Shown: positions 1-7,173, counted from the first letter of the stretch. The stretch is 9,794 bases of DNA from Bacteroidota bacterium (GCA_003556985.1 PWPZ01000261.1:1-9794); one strand, 5' to 3'. Translations and numbers: made by a program. Notes: generated by a model not told the origin, from the letters alone.

Positions 1-997
1 GGACTCCCGCCAGCACCAGCGGCTGATTGGCAACAAACCCTATAGTATCACCGTTCATCCGTCCAAATCCGATCACCATATTTGATGCCCATAGTTCCTG
101 TATTTCAAAGAAATCGGAGTCATCAACGATAGCTTTTATGACATCTCTTACATCATAGGGCTGCTTGGGATCTCCGGGCACTATTTCTGAAATCCTGTAT
201 TCGGGTTTTGGTTCTTTGGGTTCGGATTTCAAAGCTTTTTCCATATTGTTTCTTGGAATGAAGGAGACCAGTTTTTTTATCTGGTCAAAGCATTCGGCTT
301 CGCTTTTTGAGAAGAAATGGGCGTTACCCGTTATCTAGCTGTGCACCCTTCCGCCTCCGAGATCCTCCATGGATATCTCCTCTCCAAGCACGGTCTTTAT
401 CACTTCCGGGCCTGTTATAAACATCTTTGATATCTTATCAACCACGAAAACAAAGTCGGTCAGGGCCGGGGAATAAACAGCACCTCCGGCGCAAGGCCCC
501 AAAATAACCGAAATCTGGGGAATAACACCCGACGACAGGGTGTTCCTGAAAAATATCTCGCCATAGCCTGCCAGTGAATTCACACCTTCCTGAATCCTTG
601 CGCCTCCCGAATCATTGATCCCTATTAATGGAACTTTCATCTTAAGTGCGTGGTCCATTATTTTGGTTATTTTCCGTGCGTGCATCAAGCCCAGTGAACC
701 TCCGGCAACAGTGAAATCCTGTGCAAAAATACATACGGGTGCACCGTGTATTGTTCCCGTGCCTATTATTACCCCGTCGCCGTGGAGGATCTTTTTATCC
801 ATATCAAAATCTTTTGCCTCGTGTTCGACGAACAGGTCATATTCATGGAATGAATCGGTATCGCATAAAGAGATTATCCGCTCACGGGCAGTCATTTTGC
901 CCATGGCGGTCTGTTTTTCAATAGCTTTATCGCCTCCGCCTTTCAGAACCTCTTCCCTTTTTTTGTGTAATTCAAGGATTTTCCGTTTTAATCCCAT
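1..997 (-). CDS. Biotin-dependent acyl-CoA carboxylase/decarboxylase, carboxyltransferase beta subunit; partial, with an in-frame TAG
   Basis: Carboxyltransferase subunit of the propionyl-CoA carboxylase / methylmalonyl-CoA decarboxylase (MmdA, PccB) family, which moves the carboxyl group between carboxybiotin and an acyl-CoA. The start is ATG at 995-997, giving MGLKRKILEL. Family signatures are GKMTARERI (residues 33-41), the CoA/oxyanion segment DSGGARIQEG (129-138) and GPCAGGAVYSPALTDF (167-182). After GGGRVHS (220) comes TAG at 335-337. The same frame then continues without another stop to the left edge: ITGNAHFFSKSE, later YDVRDVIKAIVD, FFEIQELW and NQPLVLAGV, all family-like. So 332 codons of a roughly 510-520-residue protein are visible, and the C-terminal part lies outside. 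The natural reading is one gene with a nonsense codon (recent mutation, sequence error or readthrough), not two genes. Which acyl-CoA is used cannot be told from this subunit alone. No Shine-Dalgarno sequence is seen upstream. Confidence 0.85.
335..337 (-). other. In-frame TAG (amber) codon inside the carboxyltransferase gene
   Basis: On the minus strand the reading is GTG CAC AGC TAG ATA ACG GGT AAC, i.e. V-H-S-stop-I-T-G-N. Family members run through this stretch as an uninterrupted 'GGa.vHs..sG.aHf' segment, so TAG occupies exactly one residue position with no insertion or frameshift. One base change from GAG, AAG, CAG, TGG, TTG, TCG or TAC/TAT would produce it. The product ending here would be 220 residues and would lack the C-terminal half of the carboxyltransferase fold. 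Confidence 0.9.
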
Positions 998-1285
998 AGA
1001 TAAAATATTAGGTTAATTTAATGTACAATTGTTTAACGGTCTTCTCAATAAGTGAGTCTTTTCAATTAGTGAAGATAGTGTATTTTACTCCTGAAATTTA
1101 GAGTACAACATTACAAAATCAAAATATATTAAAAAAATTTTCATTTGGATATGTGATTATAGTAATGATTAGTTGTCTGAATATTAATTGAAAAGAAGTA
1201 AAAAATAATTCGGCTGGTGGACTGGTTTTCAATTTTTGCCGATTGGTTTAATCTTTTGTAAGCACCATTGAAGGTGCAAATATAC
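998..1285. other. AT-rich intergenic region between lptF/G-like gene and carboxyltransferase gene
   Basis: 288 bp with no open frame of note. It is clearly more AT-rich than the flanking genes, especially 1110-1140 (long A runs on the plus strand). It must carry the carboxyltransferase promoter unless that gene is read through from lptF/G. On the minus strand the only exact TAnnTTTG match is TATATTTG (1277-1284), directly after the lptF/G stop, with no TTG at the expected upstream distance. An off-consensus ATATTTTG lies at 1120-1127. I do not call a promoter here. Confidence 0.5.
1262..1277 (-). terminator. Weak hairpin just after the lptF/G-like gene
   Basis: GCACC (1262-1266) and GGTGC (1273-1277) form a perfect 5-bp stem with a 6-base loop, 8 bases beyond the lptF/G stop codon. 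In the minus direction it is followed by TTACAAAAG rather than a T tract, so it would be at best a weak or processing-type 3' end. Confidence 0.3.
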
Positions 1286-2380
1286 TTACTTGGGCGTAAA
1301 CCTGTAAATTAAATAAGCAATTACCGCATATATAATATTGGGAAGCCAGACAGCTACCGGCGGACTCAATAGTCCGCTAACAGCAAACATGGTAGTAAAG
1401 CGCATGAACAGGATATATGAAAAACTGAGCAGTAAGCCCAGTCCTATATGAAAACCGGTGCCCTCACGCACTTTCCTCGACGACAAAGACATGCCTATAA
1501 GGGTAAGAATAAATGTCGAGAACGGAAAAGATATACGGCTGTACCGTTCAATGAGGTAAAAATCAATATTGTCTGCTCCCTGCATTCGCTGCTGTTCAAT
1601 GAATTCATCAATCTGCCGGAGGCTCATTGTTTCAACAATGCTTTCCCGGCGATTGAATTCCGAGGGATGCAGGTTAAGTGTGGTATCAATGCTTATGCCC
1701 CGGTCAATTCTCTGACCGTCGGGATTATAATGGCGGGTCACATACTGCCTGAGCGTCCATTTATTTGAAGTGGTGTCATAGCTTGCATAATCGGATGTTG
1801 TCTTTGAAACCAGCCTGTTCCCGTCGAACTCTTCAATAGAAAAGTAATAGGCTATATTGGATGAGTGACTGAAAGATGAAAAATAAATATATACTCCCGG
1901 AAGTATCTGCTTATGGACATTCCGCACATTTGCCCTGGCAGGCTGGCTCCTGTAGTACCTTTCTTCAAAATCAAGTCTCTTCTCATTTGATACTGGCAGA
2001 ACAAGGTCGCTCAGCAGGAATGAAAATGCTGCAATTATGGCGGCTGAAATTAAATAAGGGCGGAGAAGCCGCCTGAAGCTTATTCCATTGCTGAGGATGG
2101 CAATTATCTCGGAATTGTAAGCCATCTTGGAGGTGAAATAGATGACCGAGATAAAGGTGAAGAGGGGACTGAACAGGACGGCAAAATAGGGGATGAAATT
2201 CAGATAATAGTCAAAAACAATAGCCCTGAGAGGGGCTTCCCGGTCCATGAAATTATCAAGCTTTTCTGCCAGGTCGAAGATCACAGCAATACTGACAATA
2301 AGCAGTATTGAATAAAAAAATGTCCCCAGGAATTTTTTTATTATATAGAGGTCCAGTTTTTTCAGTCCGATCTTATTCAT
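1286..2380 (-). CDS. LptF/LptG (YjgP/YjgQ) family lipopolysaccharide export permease
   Basis: A 364-residue inner-membrane protein of the LptF/LptG family, the transmembrane part of the LptB2FG ABC transporter that extracts LPS from the inner membrane and passes it to the periplasmic Lpt bridge. The N-terminal KKLDLYIIKKFLGTFFYSI is the family's characteristic opening. Predicted topology is three helices (about 14-34, 58-82, 106-130), a large periplasmic beta-rich domain (about 131-272), then three more helices (about 281-300, 310-331, 340-361), the family's 3+3 arrangement. SEIIAILSNGISFRRLLRP (90-108) matches the cytoplasmic coupling-helix region that contacts LptB. Start ATG at 2378-2380 has no clear ribosome-binding site. 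It lies 34 bp downstream of tgt on the same strand, so the two are probably co-transcribed. LptF and LptG cannot be told apart from this sequence alone; the partner permease and LptB are not in the window. Confidence 0.92.
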   Translation of the reverse strand: MNKIGLKKLDLYIIKKFLGTFFYSILLIVSIAVIFDLAEKLDNFMDREAPLRAIVFDYYLNFIPYFAVLFSPLFTFISVIYFTSKMAYNSEIIAILSNGISFRRLLRPYLISAAIIAAFSFLLSDLVLPVSNEKRLDFEERYYRSQPARANVRNVHKQILPGVYIYFSSFSHSSNIAYYFSIEEFDGNRLVSKTTSDYASYDTTSNKWTLRQYVTRHYNPDGQRIDRGISIDTTLNLHPSEFNRRESIVETMSLRQIDEFIEQQRMQGADNIDFYLIERYSRISFPFSTFILTLIGMSLSSRKVREGTGFHIGLGLLLSFSYILFMRFTTMFAVSGLLSPPVAVWLPNIIYAVIAYLIYRFTPK

Positions 2381-2414
2381 ATTGTTCTGTATGGCCTGGC
2401 AGCTTGTTTACAAT

Positions 2415-3545
2415 TCATAACTTTCTGATTAACCCCGGCATTACTGAGTTCTTCCAGGTATTAAAGCTTCCGCTTTCAATTTCTTCTCTTGCCCTGTTCA
2501 TTAACCAGATATAAAACTCCAGGTTATGCATGCTTGCAATAACCGATCCCAGCATTTCACCGGAGACGATTAAATGACGTAAATATGCCCTGGAATATTG
2601 TGTGCCTGTGCTTGTTGTTCCAAGAGGATCGACAGGAGAGAAGTCATTTTTCCATTTAAGATTTTTTATGTTAATAATACCTTCAAGTGTAAACAGGTTT
2701 CCGTTTCTGCCGTTTCTTGTAGGCATTACACAATCGAACATGTCGGTACCCAGTGCGATGCATTCAAGCAGATTTGCGGGTGTCCCCACCCCCATAAGAT
2801 ACCGGGGCGCAGATTCCGGCAATATCCGGTTCACTTCCTGAACCATTTCATACATGAGCTCTGCCGGTTCACCTACCGAGAGTCCGCCTATCGCATTACC
2901 GGCAGCTTCAAAGCTGCTGATGAATTCAGCAGACCTGATTCTGAGATCCTTATAAACGCTTCCCTGTACGATTGGAAACAGGAATTGGTGCTTTCCGTAT
3001 AAAGGATCGGTTTCCCGGTATCTTTCCCAGCCCCGTTTCAGCCATCTGTGAGTAAGATCCATTGAATGAAGAGCGTATTTATATTCGCATGGCCATGGGG
3101 TGCATTCATCAAAGGCCATTATGATGTCGGCCCCTATGGTACGCTGAATATCTATGACATTTTCGGGGGTGAATATATGGGTTGAACCGTCTATATGGGA
3201 TTTGAAAACGGCTCCCTCTTCTTTCAGCTTCCTGTTTTCTGACAGGGAAAATACCTGGTAGCCTCCACTGTCGGTAAGCAGGGGTCTTTCCCATCCGATA
3301 AATTTATGAAGTCCCCCGGCTCCCGATATGGTTTCCATTCCCGGACGGAGATACAGGTGATAGGTGTTTGCAAGAATTATATCTGCCCTTATCCTGCTTT
3401 CCAGTTCGTGCCTGCTTATCCCTTTTACGCTTCCGGCAGTTCCCACCGGCATGAATACAGGGGTGCGTATAGTACCGCTATCGGTTGCTATCATCCCTGT
3501 TCTTGCCCCGGAAGTCCGGTCTCTTCCCGTAACCTTGAAAAACAT
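2415..3545 (-). CDS. tgt: Queuine/preQ1 tRNA-guanine transglycosylase
   Basis: Exchanges guanine-34 for preQ1 in tRNAs with a GUN anticodon, the first tRNA-bound step of queuosine synthesis. From ATG at 3543-3545 it is 376 residues, a usual length for the bacterial enzyme. Conserved elements are TPVFMPVGT (28-36), LANTYHL (58-64), TDSGGYQVFSL with the base-pocket Asp at 92, FDEC (145-148), PIVQG with Gln194, GGLSVGE (220-226) and the nucleophile region DMFDCVMPTRNGR with Asp271. Oddity: where the family's CxCxxC zinc ligands should be (about 309, 311, 314) it reads PLGTTSTGTQYSRAYLRHL, with Gly, Thr and Gly. The fourth ligand position, His340 in SMHNLEFY, is kept. My recollection is that Bacteroidota Tgts commonly lack these cysteines. 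A longer frame reaches a TTG at 3570-3572, but that lies within or upstream of the predicted promoter, so ATG is preferred. First gene of a tgt-lptF/G unit. Confidence 0.95.
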   Translation of the reverse strand: MFFKVTGRDRTSGARTGMIATDSGTIRTPVFMPVGTAGSVKGISRHELESRIRADIILANTYHLYLRPGMETISGAGGLHKFIGWERPLLTDSGGYQVFSLSENRKLKEEGAVFKSHIDGSTHIFTPENVIDIQRTIGADIIMAFDECTPWPCEYKYALHSMDLTHRWLKRGWERYRETDPLYGKHQFLFPIVQGSVYKDLRIRSAEFISSFEAAGNAIGGLSVGEPAELMYEMVQEVNRILPESAPRYLMGVGTPANLLECIALGTDMFDCVMPTRNGRNGNLFTLEGIINIKNLKWKNDFSPVDPLGTTSTGTQYSRAYLRHLIVSGEMLGSVIASMHNLEFYIWLMNRAREEIESGSFNTWKNSVMPGLIRKL

Positions 3546-3569
3546 TATAGCTGTTTTAAAATTGATTGC

Positions 3570-3577
3570 CAAAGATA
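3570..3577 (-). promoter_or_regulatory. Bacteroidota-type -7 box (TATCTTTG) for tgt
   Basis: On the minus strand TATCTTTG fits TAnnTTTG exactly and ends 24 bases before the tgt ATG. Initiation would be expected about 7 bases downstream, leaving a leader of under 20 bases. No TTG is present at the usual -33 distance, so the match is only half of a full promoter. If real, it excludes the TTG codon at 3570-3572 as the tgt start. Confidence 0.45.
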
Positions 3578-3685
3578 ATCAATTGTTAAGATAATCCGGA
3601 AGGCCGTTTGCCGGGTCATTCTTTAGAGGAGATTTGATAAAATACAAAAACTTTAATAAAATTGCAGTTCCTTTAAAAACCAAAT

Positions 3686-4825
3686 GTGAATTTTCAATTT
3701 GATCAAGCCAGCCTTTTCTGGATAATAACTTCCGGAATATTCCTTGCAGCCTTCCTTGTGCAGATGTTTTATTACCTGTATTTCTACCTGAGGGTAGTTC
3801 TTCATAAAAGCACACAGGCAGTCACGCCGTCAGGACAGCCTGTATCGGTAATTATTTGTGCCAGAGATGAAGCAGAAAACCTTGAAAAAAACCTTCCCCT
3901 TATCCTGAAGCAGGATTATCCCGATTATGAAGTGATTGTGGTAAATGATTGTTCTGACGATAATACCGAAGAGGTGCTGACCCGGATGAAAAATGAATTT
4001 AAGAATCTGAAGTATACTAAAATAACCAAAGATCCCAGATTCAGTCATGGCAAAAAGCTTGCACTTTCGATCGGGATGAAGGCTGCAGCTTTCGAATGGG
4101 TCTTGCTTACCGATGCCGATTGCCGGCCGGCAAGCCCCCACTGGATTTCGCATATGCAAAAACATTTTATACCGCCCAGGGAAATTGTGCTCGGATACGG
4201 CGGCTATGAAAGGGAAAGGGGGTTTCTTAACAAGCTAATAAGATACGATACTTTTTTTATCGCGCTGCAATATTTTTCTTTTGCCCTGGCCGGGCTTCCC
4301 TATATGGGTGTAGGAAGAAATCTTGCATACAGGCGCCCGCTTTTTTTCAGCAACCGGGGATTTGCTTCTCATCTCAAGCTTGAATCCGGGGATGATGATC
4401 TTTTTGTGAATGAGGTGGCCAACAAAAACAATACCTCCGTTGAATTCAATCCCTCAGCCCATACAATTTCCATACCCGGGAAAACCTGGAAAGAGTGGAT
4501 CATGCAAAAGAAAAGACATCTTACCACCGGATTGCACTATAAGGGGGCTTCACCGTTCTGGCTCGGACTGGAAAATGGAAGCAGGTTGGTGTTTTATGTT
4601 TCTTTTTTGCTTCTTATTATTAATAAGATATTTTTACCCTTTGTAGCGGCGTTATTCCTTATCCGTCTTATTCCGGCAATTATTATTTTAAATAAAGGAA
4701 TGAACCGTTTGAATGAAAAGAATTTATTAGTATTTTCGCCATTGTTTGATGTCGGTATATTACTGCTAAATTTCTTGTGTGTTGCAAGTAATTTAACATT
4801 TCAAAAAAGAAATAGATGGAGATAA
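3686..4825 (+). CDS. Membrane-anchored family 2 glycosyltransferase
   Basis: A 379-residue GT2-fold (GT-A) glycosyltransferase. Hydrophobic N-terminal helix (about 13-34), then the nucleotide-sugar-binding domain: SVIICARDEAENL (54-66), YEVIVVNDCSDDNTEE (81-96), GKKLALSIGMKAA (122-134) and TDADCRPAS with the metal-binding DxD as Asp143-Ala-Asp145. GDDDLF (235-240) occupies the acceptor/catalytic-base position and QKKRHLTTG (274-282) corresponds to the QxxRW-like motif of processive-type enzymes. C-terminal membrane segments lie at about 301-336 and 350-370, so the catalytic domain faces the cytoplasm. The start is GTG at 3686-3688, because an in-frame TAA at 3674-3676 blocks extension and the next ATG is 26 codons in. 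Its end overlaps the sigma factor gene by 10 bp. Donor and acceptor are unknown; envelope polysaccharide or glycolipid synthesis is an inference. Confidence 0.9.
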   Translation: MNFQFDQASLFWIITSGIFLAAFLVQMFYYLYFYLRVVLHKSTQAVTPSGQPVSVIICARDEAENLEKNLPLILKQDYPDYEVIVVNDCSDDNTEEVLTRMKNEFKNLKYTKITKDPRFSHGKKLALSIGMKAAAFEWVLLTDADCRPASPHWISHMQKHFIPPREIVLGYGGYERERGFLNKLIRYDTFFIALQYFSFALAGLPYMGVGRNLAYRRPLFFSNRGFASHLKLESGDDDLFVNEVANKNNTSVEFNPSAHTISIPGKTWKEWIMQKKRHLTTGLHYKGASPFWLGLENGSRLVFYVSFLLLIINKIFLPFVAALFLIRLIPAIIILNKGMNRLNEKNLLVFSPLFDVGILLLNFLCVASNLTFQKRNRWR

Positions 4826-5415
4826 GTCCGAATCTTTCTGATAAGGCCCAGTATGATTATGAGTTGGTATTAGAAGCAATAGATGGCAACCAGCAGGCAT
4901 ATGCCGAACTGCTCGAACGTTATCGCGATGCAATATATTTTATGTTGCTGAAAATGGTCAATAATCCCAGCGATGCGGAAGATCTGACAATCGAAGCCTT
5001 CGGAAAAGCATTTAAGAGCATAAATCAGTATGCCCCTAATTTTGCCTTCAGCACCTGGCTGTTCAAAATTGCCACCAACAATTGCATTGATTTTATGCGC
5101 AAGAAAAAAAGCGCCCCTTTCTCATTTGAAAACCAGTCCGACGACCAGGACGATCCTTCTCACAGTATCCAGTGCGGCAATCTGGATCCTGAGGAAACAC
5201 TGATCAATCAGCAAAAAATGAAGATGATGCAGGAAATTGTATCAAAGCTTAAACCCAGATACAGAAAGCTGATCGAATTGAGGTATTTTAAGGAATATTC
5301 CTATGATGAAATTGCCCAGGAACTTAATCTTCCCATAGGCACGGTCAAGGCCCAGCTGTTCAGGGCCAGGGACCTTCTTTCCAATGTTTTCAGCACTACA
5401 AATCATAAATTCTGA
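4816..5415 (+). CDS. ECF-type sigma-70 family RNA polymerase sigma factor
   Basis: A 199-residue two-domain sigma factor. Region 2 spans about 25-97: AYAELLERYRDAIYFM, PSDAEDLTIEAFGKAF for core binding and -10 melting, then FSTWLFKIATNNCIDFMRKKK. A variable acidic linker (about 100-130, rich in D, S and Q) follows. Region 4 spans about 135-188: LKPRYRKLIELRYFKEYSYDEIAQELNLPIGTVKAQLFRAR with a helix-turn-helix at about 161-183 for -35 recognition. Start ATG at 4816-4818 lies inside the last codons of the glycosyltransferase gene, and rsmG starts 11 bp after the stop, so it must be co-transcribed. No anti-sigma factor gene (FecR-like or zinc anti-sigma) lies beside it, and there is no large C-terminal extension, so how its activity is controlled is not evident. 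The regulon cannot be inferred from this window. Confidence 0.93.
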   Translation: MEISPNLSDKAQYDYELVLEAIDGNQQAYAELLERYRDAIYFMLLKMVNNPSDAEDLTIEAFGKAFKSINQYAPNFAFSTWLFKIATNNCIDFMRKKKSAPFSFENQSDDQDDPSHSIQCGNLDPEETLINQQKMKMMQEIVSKLKPRYRKLIELRYFKEYSYDEIAQELNLPIGTVKAQLFRARDLLSNVFSTTNHKF

Positions 5416-5426
5416 CAATTTTGGGG

Positions 5427-6062
5427 GTGGGTATCATCCATGATTACTTTCCCGGTATAGATCCCGTTGCTGACCGGCAGTTCAGACGGCTTCAGGAACT
5501 TTATACTTTCTGGAATGAAAAGATCAATGTTATATCCAGAAGAGATCTGTCCAATCTTTATATAAACCATATATTGCACTCGCTGAGCCTTGCAAGGGTA
5601 ATCAATTTCCAGAGCGGCGAAGTTGCTCTGGATATAGGAACAGGCGGAGGCTTTCCGGGAATTCCACTTGCCATACTGAACCCAGATGTCCGTTTTACCC
5701 TTATTGATGCCAGGGGGAAGAAGATCAGGGTGGTTGAAAACATTGTAAAAGACCTTTCTCTTGCCAATATCAGTCCGGTGCACGCCCGGGCCGAAGATTA
5801 CCGGGGCACTTGCAATTATATTTTCAGCCGTGCGGTCGCTTCATTTTCTGACCTCGTTGAACTATCGGCCGGGAAAATAGAGCCGGGAAAAGGGGTCAGG
5901 AAGGATCACGGTCTATACAGTCTGAAAGGAGGAGACCTCAGCGGAGAACTGGCTGCATGGGAAGACCGGGTTAAAATATACGACATAGCCGACTTCTTCA
6001 AAGAAGATTATTTTCGCACAAAGAAAATAGTTTTTTTGCCTGCCCGGAAAATGCCGGGTTAA
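5427..6062 (+). CDS. rsmG: 16S rRNA (guanine-527-N7) methyltransferase RsmG
   Basis: SAM-dependent methyltransferase (RsmG/GidB) that makes m7G at position 527 of 16S rRNA in the 530 loop; loss gives low-level streptomycin resistance in several bacteria. Family features from the GTG start: FWNEKINVISRRDLSNLYINHILHSL (28-53), the SAM-binding glycine loop ALDIGTGGGFPGIPLAI (67-83), TLIDARGKKIRVVENIVKDL (91-110), FSRAVASF (133-140) and the late YSLKGGDL segment (164-171). Length is 211 residues, typical for the family. I choose GTG at 5427-5429 because MGIIHDYFPG aligns with the usual N-terminus and GGGG directly precedes it; TTG at 5421-5423 would add two residues. Third gene of the glycosyltransferase-sigma-rsmG unit. 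Confidence 0.93.
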   Translation: MGIIHDYFPGIDPVADRQFRRLQELYTFWNEKINVISRRDLSNLYINHILHSLSLARVINFQSGEVALDIGTGGGFPGIPLAILNPDVRFTLIDARGKKIRVVENIVKDLSLANISPVHARAEDYRGTCNYIFSRAVASFSDLVELSAGKIEPGKGVRKDHGLYSLKGGDLSGELAAWEDRVKIYDIADFFKEDYFRTKKIVFLPARKMPG

Positions 6063-6206
6063 AGTATTAAGGACCAGGGGAATTTTCCGTACGGGTTAAT
6101 GATTGTGGCATAAGGGCGTGAGTGTTCTGCAACCGGCAGGGCAAGATAGAACTGGCGGAGATATTCCCTAGAAATAATCTGAATAATTTACTGAGAATTA
6201 ATCTGA

Positions 6207-7136
6207 TCAGTCCACAAGCTCATAGCTTACAAAGGCAAACCTTTTGCTGTCGGGGGCCCAGGAAGGAACATTTATAGTACCCTGTCCGCCGAAAAGCCTG
6301 GTAAGCATCACGGGTTCTCCACCTTCGGCAGGGATTAATCGCAGCCACACATCCTTGTTTGCAGGATGGCCCTCTACTCCCTTGTCGTATGAAAGCAGGG
6401 CTATATGCCTGCCATCGGGCGATGGATGGGGGAACCAGTCATTATATTCATCAAAAGTCTTCTGAACGGGGTTGCTTCCATCCTTGTCCATTCTCCATAT
6501 TTGCATAGTGCCCGAACGGTCGGAATTAAACCATATATAGTTGCCGCAGGGACTGTAATCCGGACCGTCTTCGTGTGATGTGGTGTTTGTAAGCTGAACT
6601 TCCGGTCCCTCTTTTATGGATTTGACGTATATATCATACTGGCCGTTTCTGAGCGCGCAATATGCAATTTCTCCACCATCGGGCGACCAGCCGTGCAGGT
6701 AGGAGGGGCCCTTGGAGGTTATTCTTACAGGCTCTCCGCCGTTTATATTGACAATATATATTATTGAGGCTCCCCCGTCATCAGAGCTGTGGTGGCTTAT
6801 TGCCATATGGGTGCCTCCGGGCGACAGAACATGATCGTTGTTGTTGCGGTTGGCAAAGCCGGTATACAGCCTTTCCGGTTCACCCCCTTCAACCGGTATT
6901 CTGTAAATATATCCCCCGCTGTTGAAAAAGAGGGTTGTGCCGTCGGGCGACCAGTTCGGGGCTTCAAAATGGCTGGTGTCCTGATGTACAGTTTCCCTTT
7001 GGCCGGTTTCAATATCGATGATCTCCAGAGAACTGACAATGCGCTGATCCTGAGCCTTAACAGTTTCGTGAAATATTGTTGTGCCGAACAGCAATATTAC
7101 TGCAGCCATATAACCTCCTATTAATCTCATATACAT
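6207..7136 (-). CDS. Secreted TolB/PD40-type beta-propeller protein
   Basis: A 309-residue exported protein. A signal peptide is visible: Arg4, a hydrophobic stretch at about 7-20 and a probable cleavage after VKA (26-28). The mature part carries about six PD40/TolB-like blade motifs of the form xxWSPDG: PNWSPDG (60-66), HVLSPGG (102-108), HGWSPDG (149-154), PDYSPCG (192-198), PHPSPDG (236-242) and PSWAPDS (291-297), with typical strands such as IYRIPVEGGEP, DIYVKSIKEGP and QIWRMDKDGSNP between them. That is enough for one propeller, with no added enzymatic domain. A propeller like this usually binds protein or carbohydrate ligands; no specific role can be assigned. It lacks the N-terminal domain of true TolB and has no pal/tol neighbours. 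Start is ambiguous: ATG 7134-7136, ATG 7128-7130 (MRLIGG), or ATG 7107-7109, which has AGGAGG 4 bases upstream. Only the first two keep a basic residue in the signal peptide. Confidence 0.85.
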   Translation of the reverse strand: MYMRLIGGYMAAVILLFGTTIFHETVKAQDQRIVSSLEIIDIETGQRETVHQDTSHFEAPNWSPDGTTLFFNSGGYIYRIPVEGGEPERLYTGFANRNNNDHVLSPGGTHMAISHHSSDDGGASIIYIVNINGGEPVRITSKGPSYLHGWSPDGGEIAYCALRNGQYDIYVKSIKEGPEVQLTNTTSHEDGPDYSPCGNYIWFNSDRSGTMQIWRMDKDGSNPVQKTFDEYNDWFPHPSPDGRHIALLSYDKGVEGHPANKDVWLRLIPAEGGEPVMLTRLFGGQGTINVPSWAPDSKRFAFVSYELVD

Positions 7137-7165
7137 GAATTCTGATTTGTAATTGGGTTGTGCTG

Positions 7166-7173
7166 CAAAAATA
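7166..7173 (-). promoter_or_regulatory. Bacteroidota-type -7 box (TATTTTTG) for the propeller gene
   Basis: Exact TAnnTTTG match on the minus strand, 29 bases before the ATG at 7134-7136. Initiation near 7160 would give a leader of about 25 bases to the first ATG or about 50 to the internal one with AGGAGG. There is no TTG at the canonical -33 distance. Confidence 0.4.

Noticed and set aside
335..997. Treating the 220-residue frame as a complete short gene, separate from a second gene to its left
   Set aside because: The stop is a single codon within a conserved stretch, the frame continues immediately with the next family residues, and there is no start codon or ribosome-binding signal at the junction.
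615..1016. Open frame of 133 codons on the plus strand opposite the carboxyltransferase gene
   Set aside because: It is antisense to strongly conserved coding sequence, its translation has no recognisable domain, and it is best explained as a shadow frame.
1277..1284. TATATTTG on the minus strand as a carboxyltransferase promoter
   Set aside because: It matches TAnnTTTG, but there is no TTG at the -33 distance, the predicted start falls inside a hairpin right after the lptF/G stop, and the leader would be about 270 bases in an AT-rich region where chance matches are likely.
2598..3002. Open frame of 134 codons on the plus strand, cysteine-rich at its start
   Set aside because: It lies fully inside tgt on the other strand; the cysteines arise from the complement of tgt codons and no promoter or start signal supports it.
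5403..5783. Minus-strand open frame of 126 codons over rsmG
   Set aside because: Antisense to the well-conserved methyltransferase core, with no family resemblance.
6043..6058. CCCGG/CCGGG inverted repeat at the end of rsmG as a terminator
   Set aside because: Only 5 bp of stem, located within the coding sequence, and no T tract follows.
6175..6206. Direct repeat TAATCTGA (6175-6182 and 6199-6206)
   Set aside because: Two copies of an 8-base AT-rich word between convergent genes are within chance and no further copies are seen.
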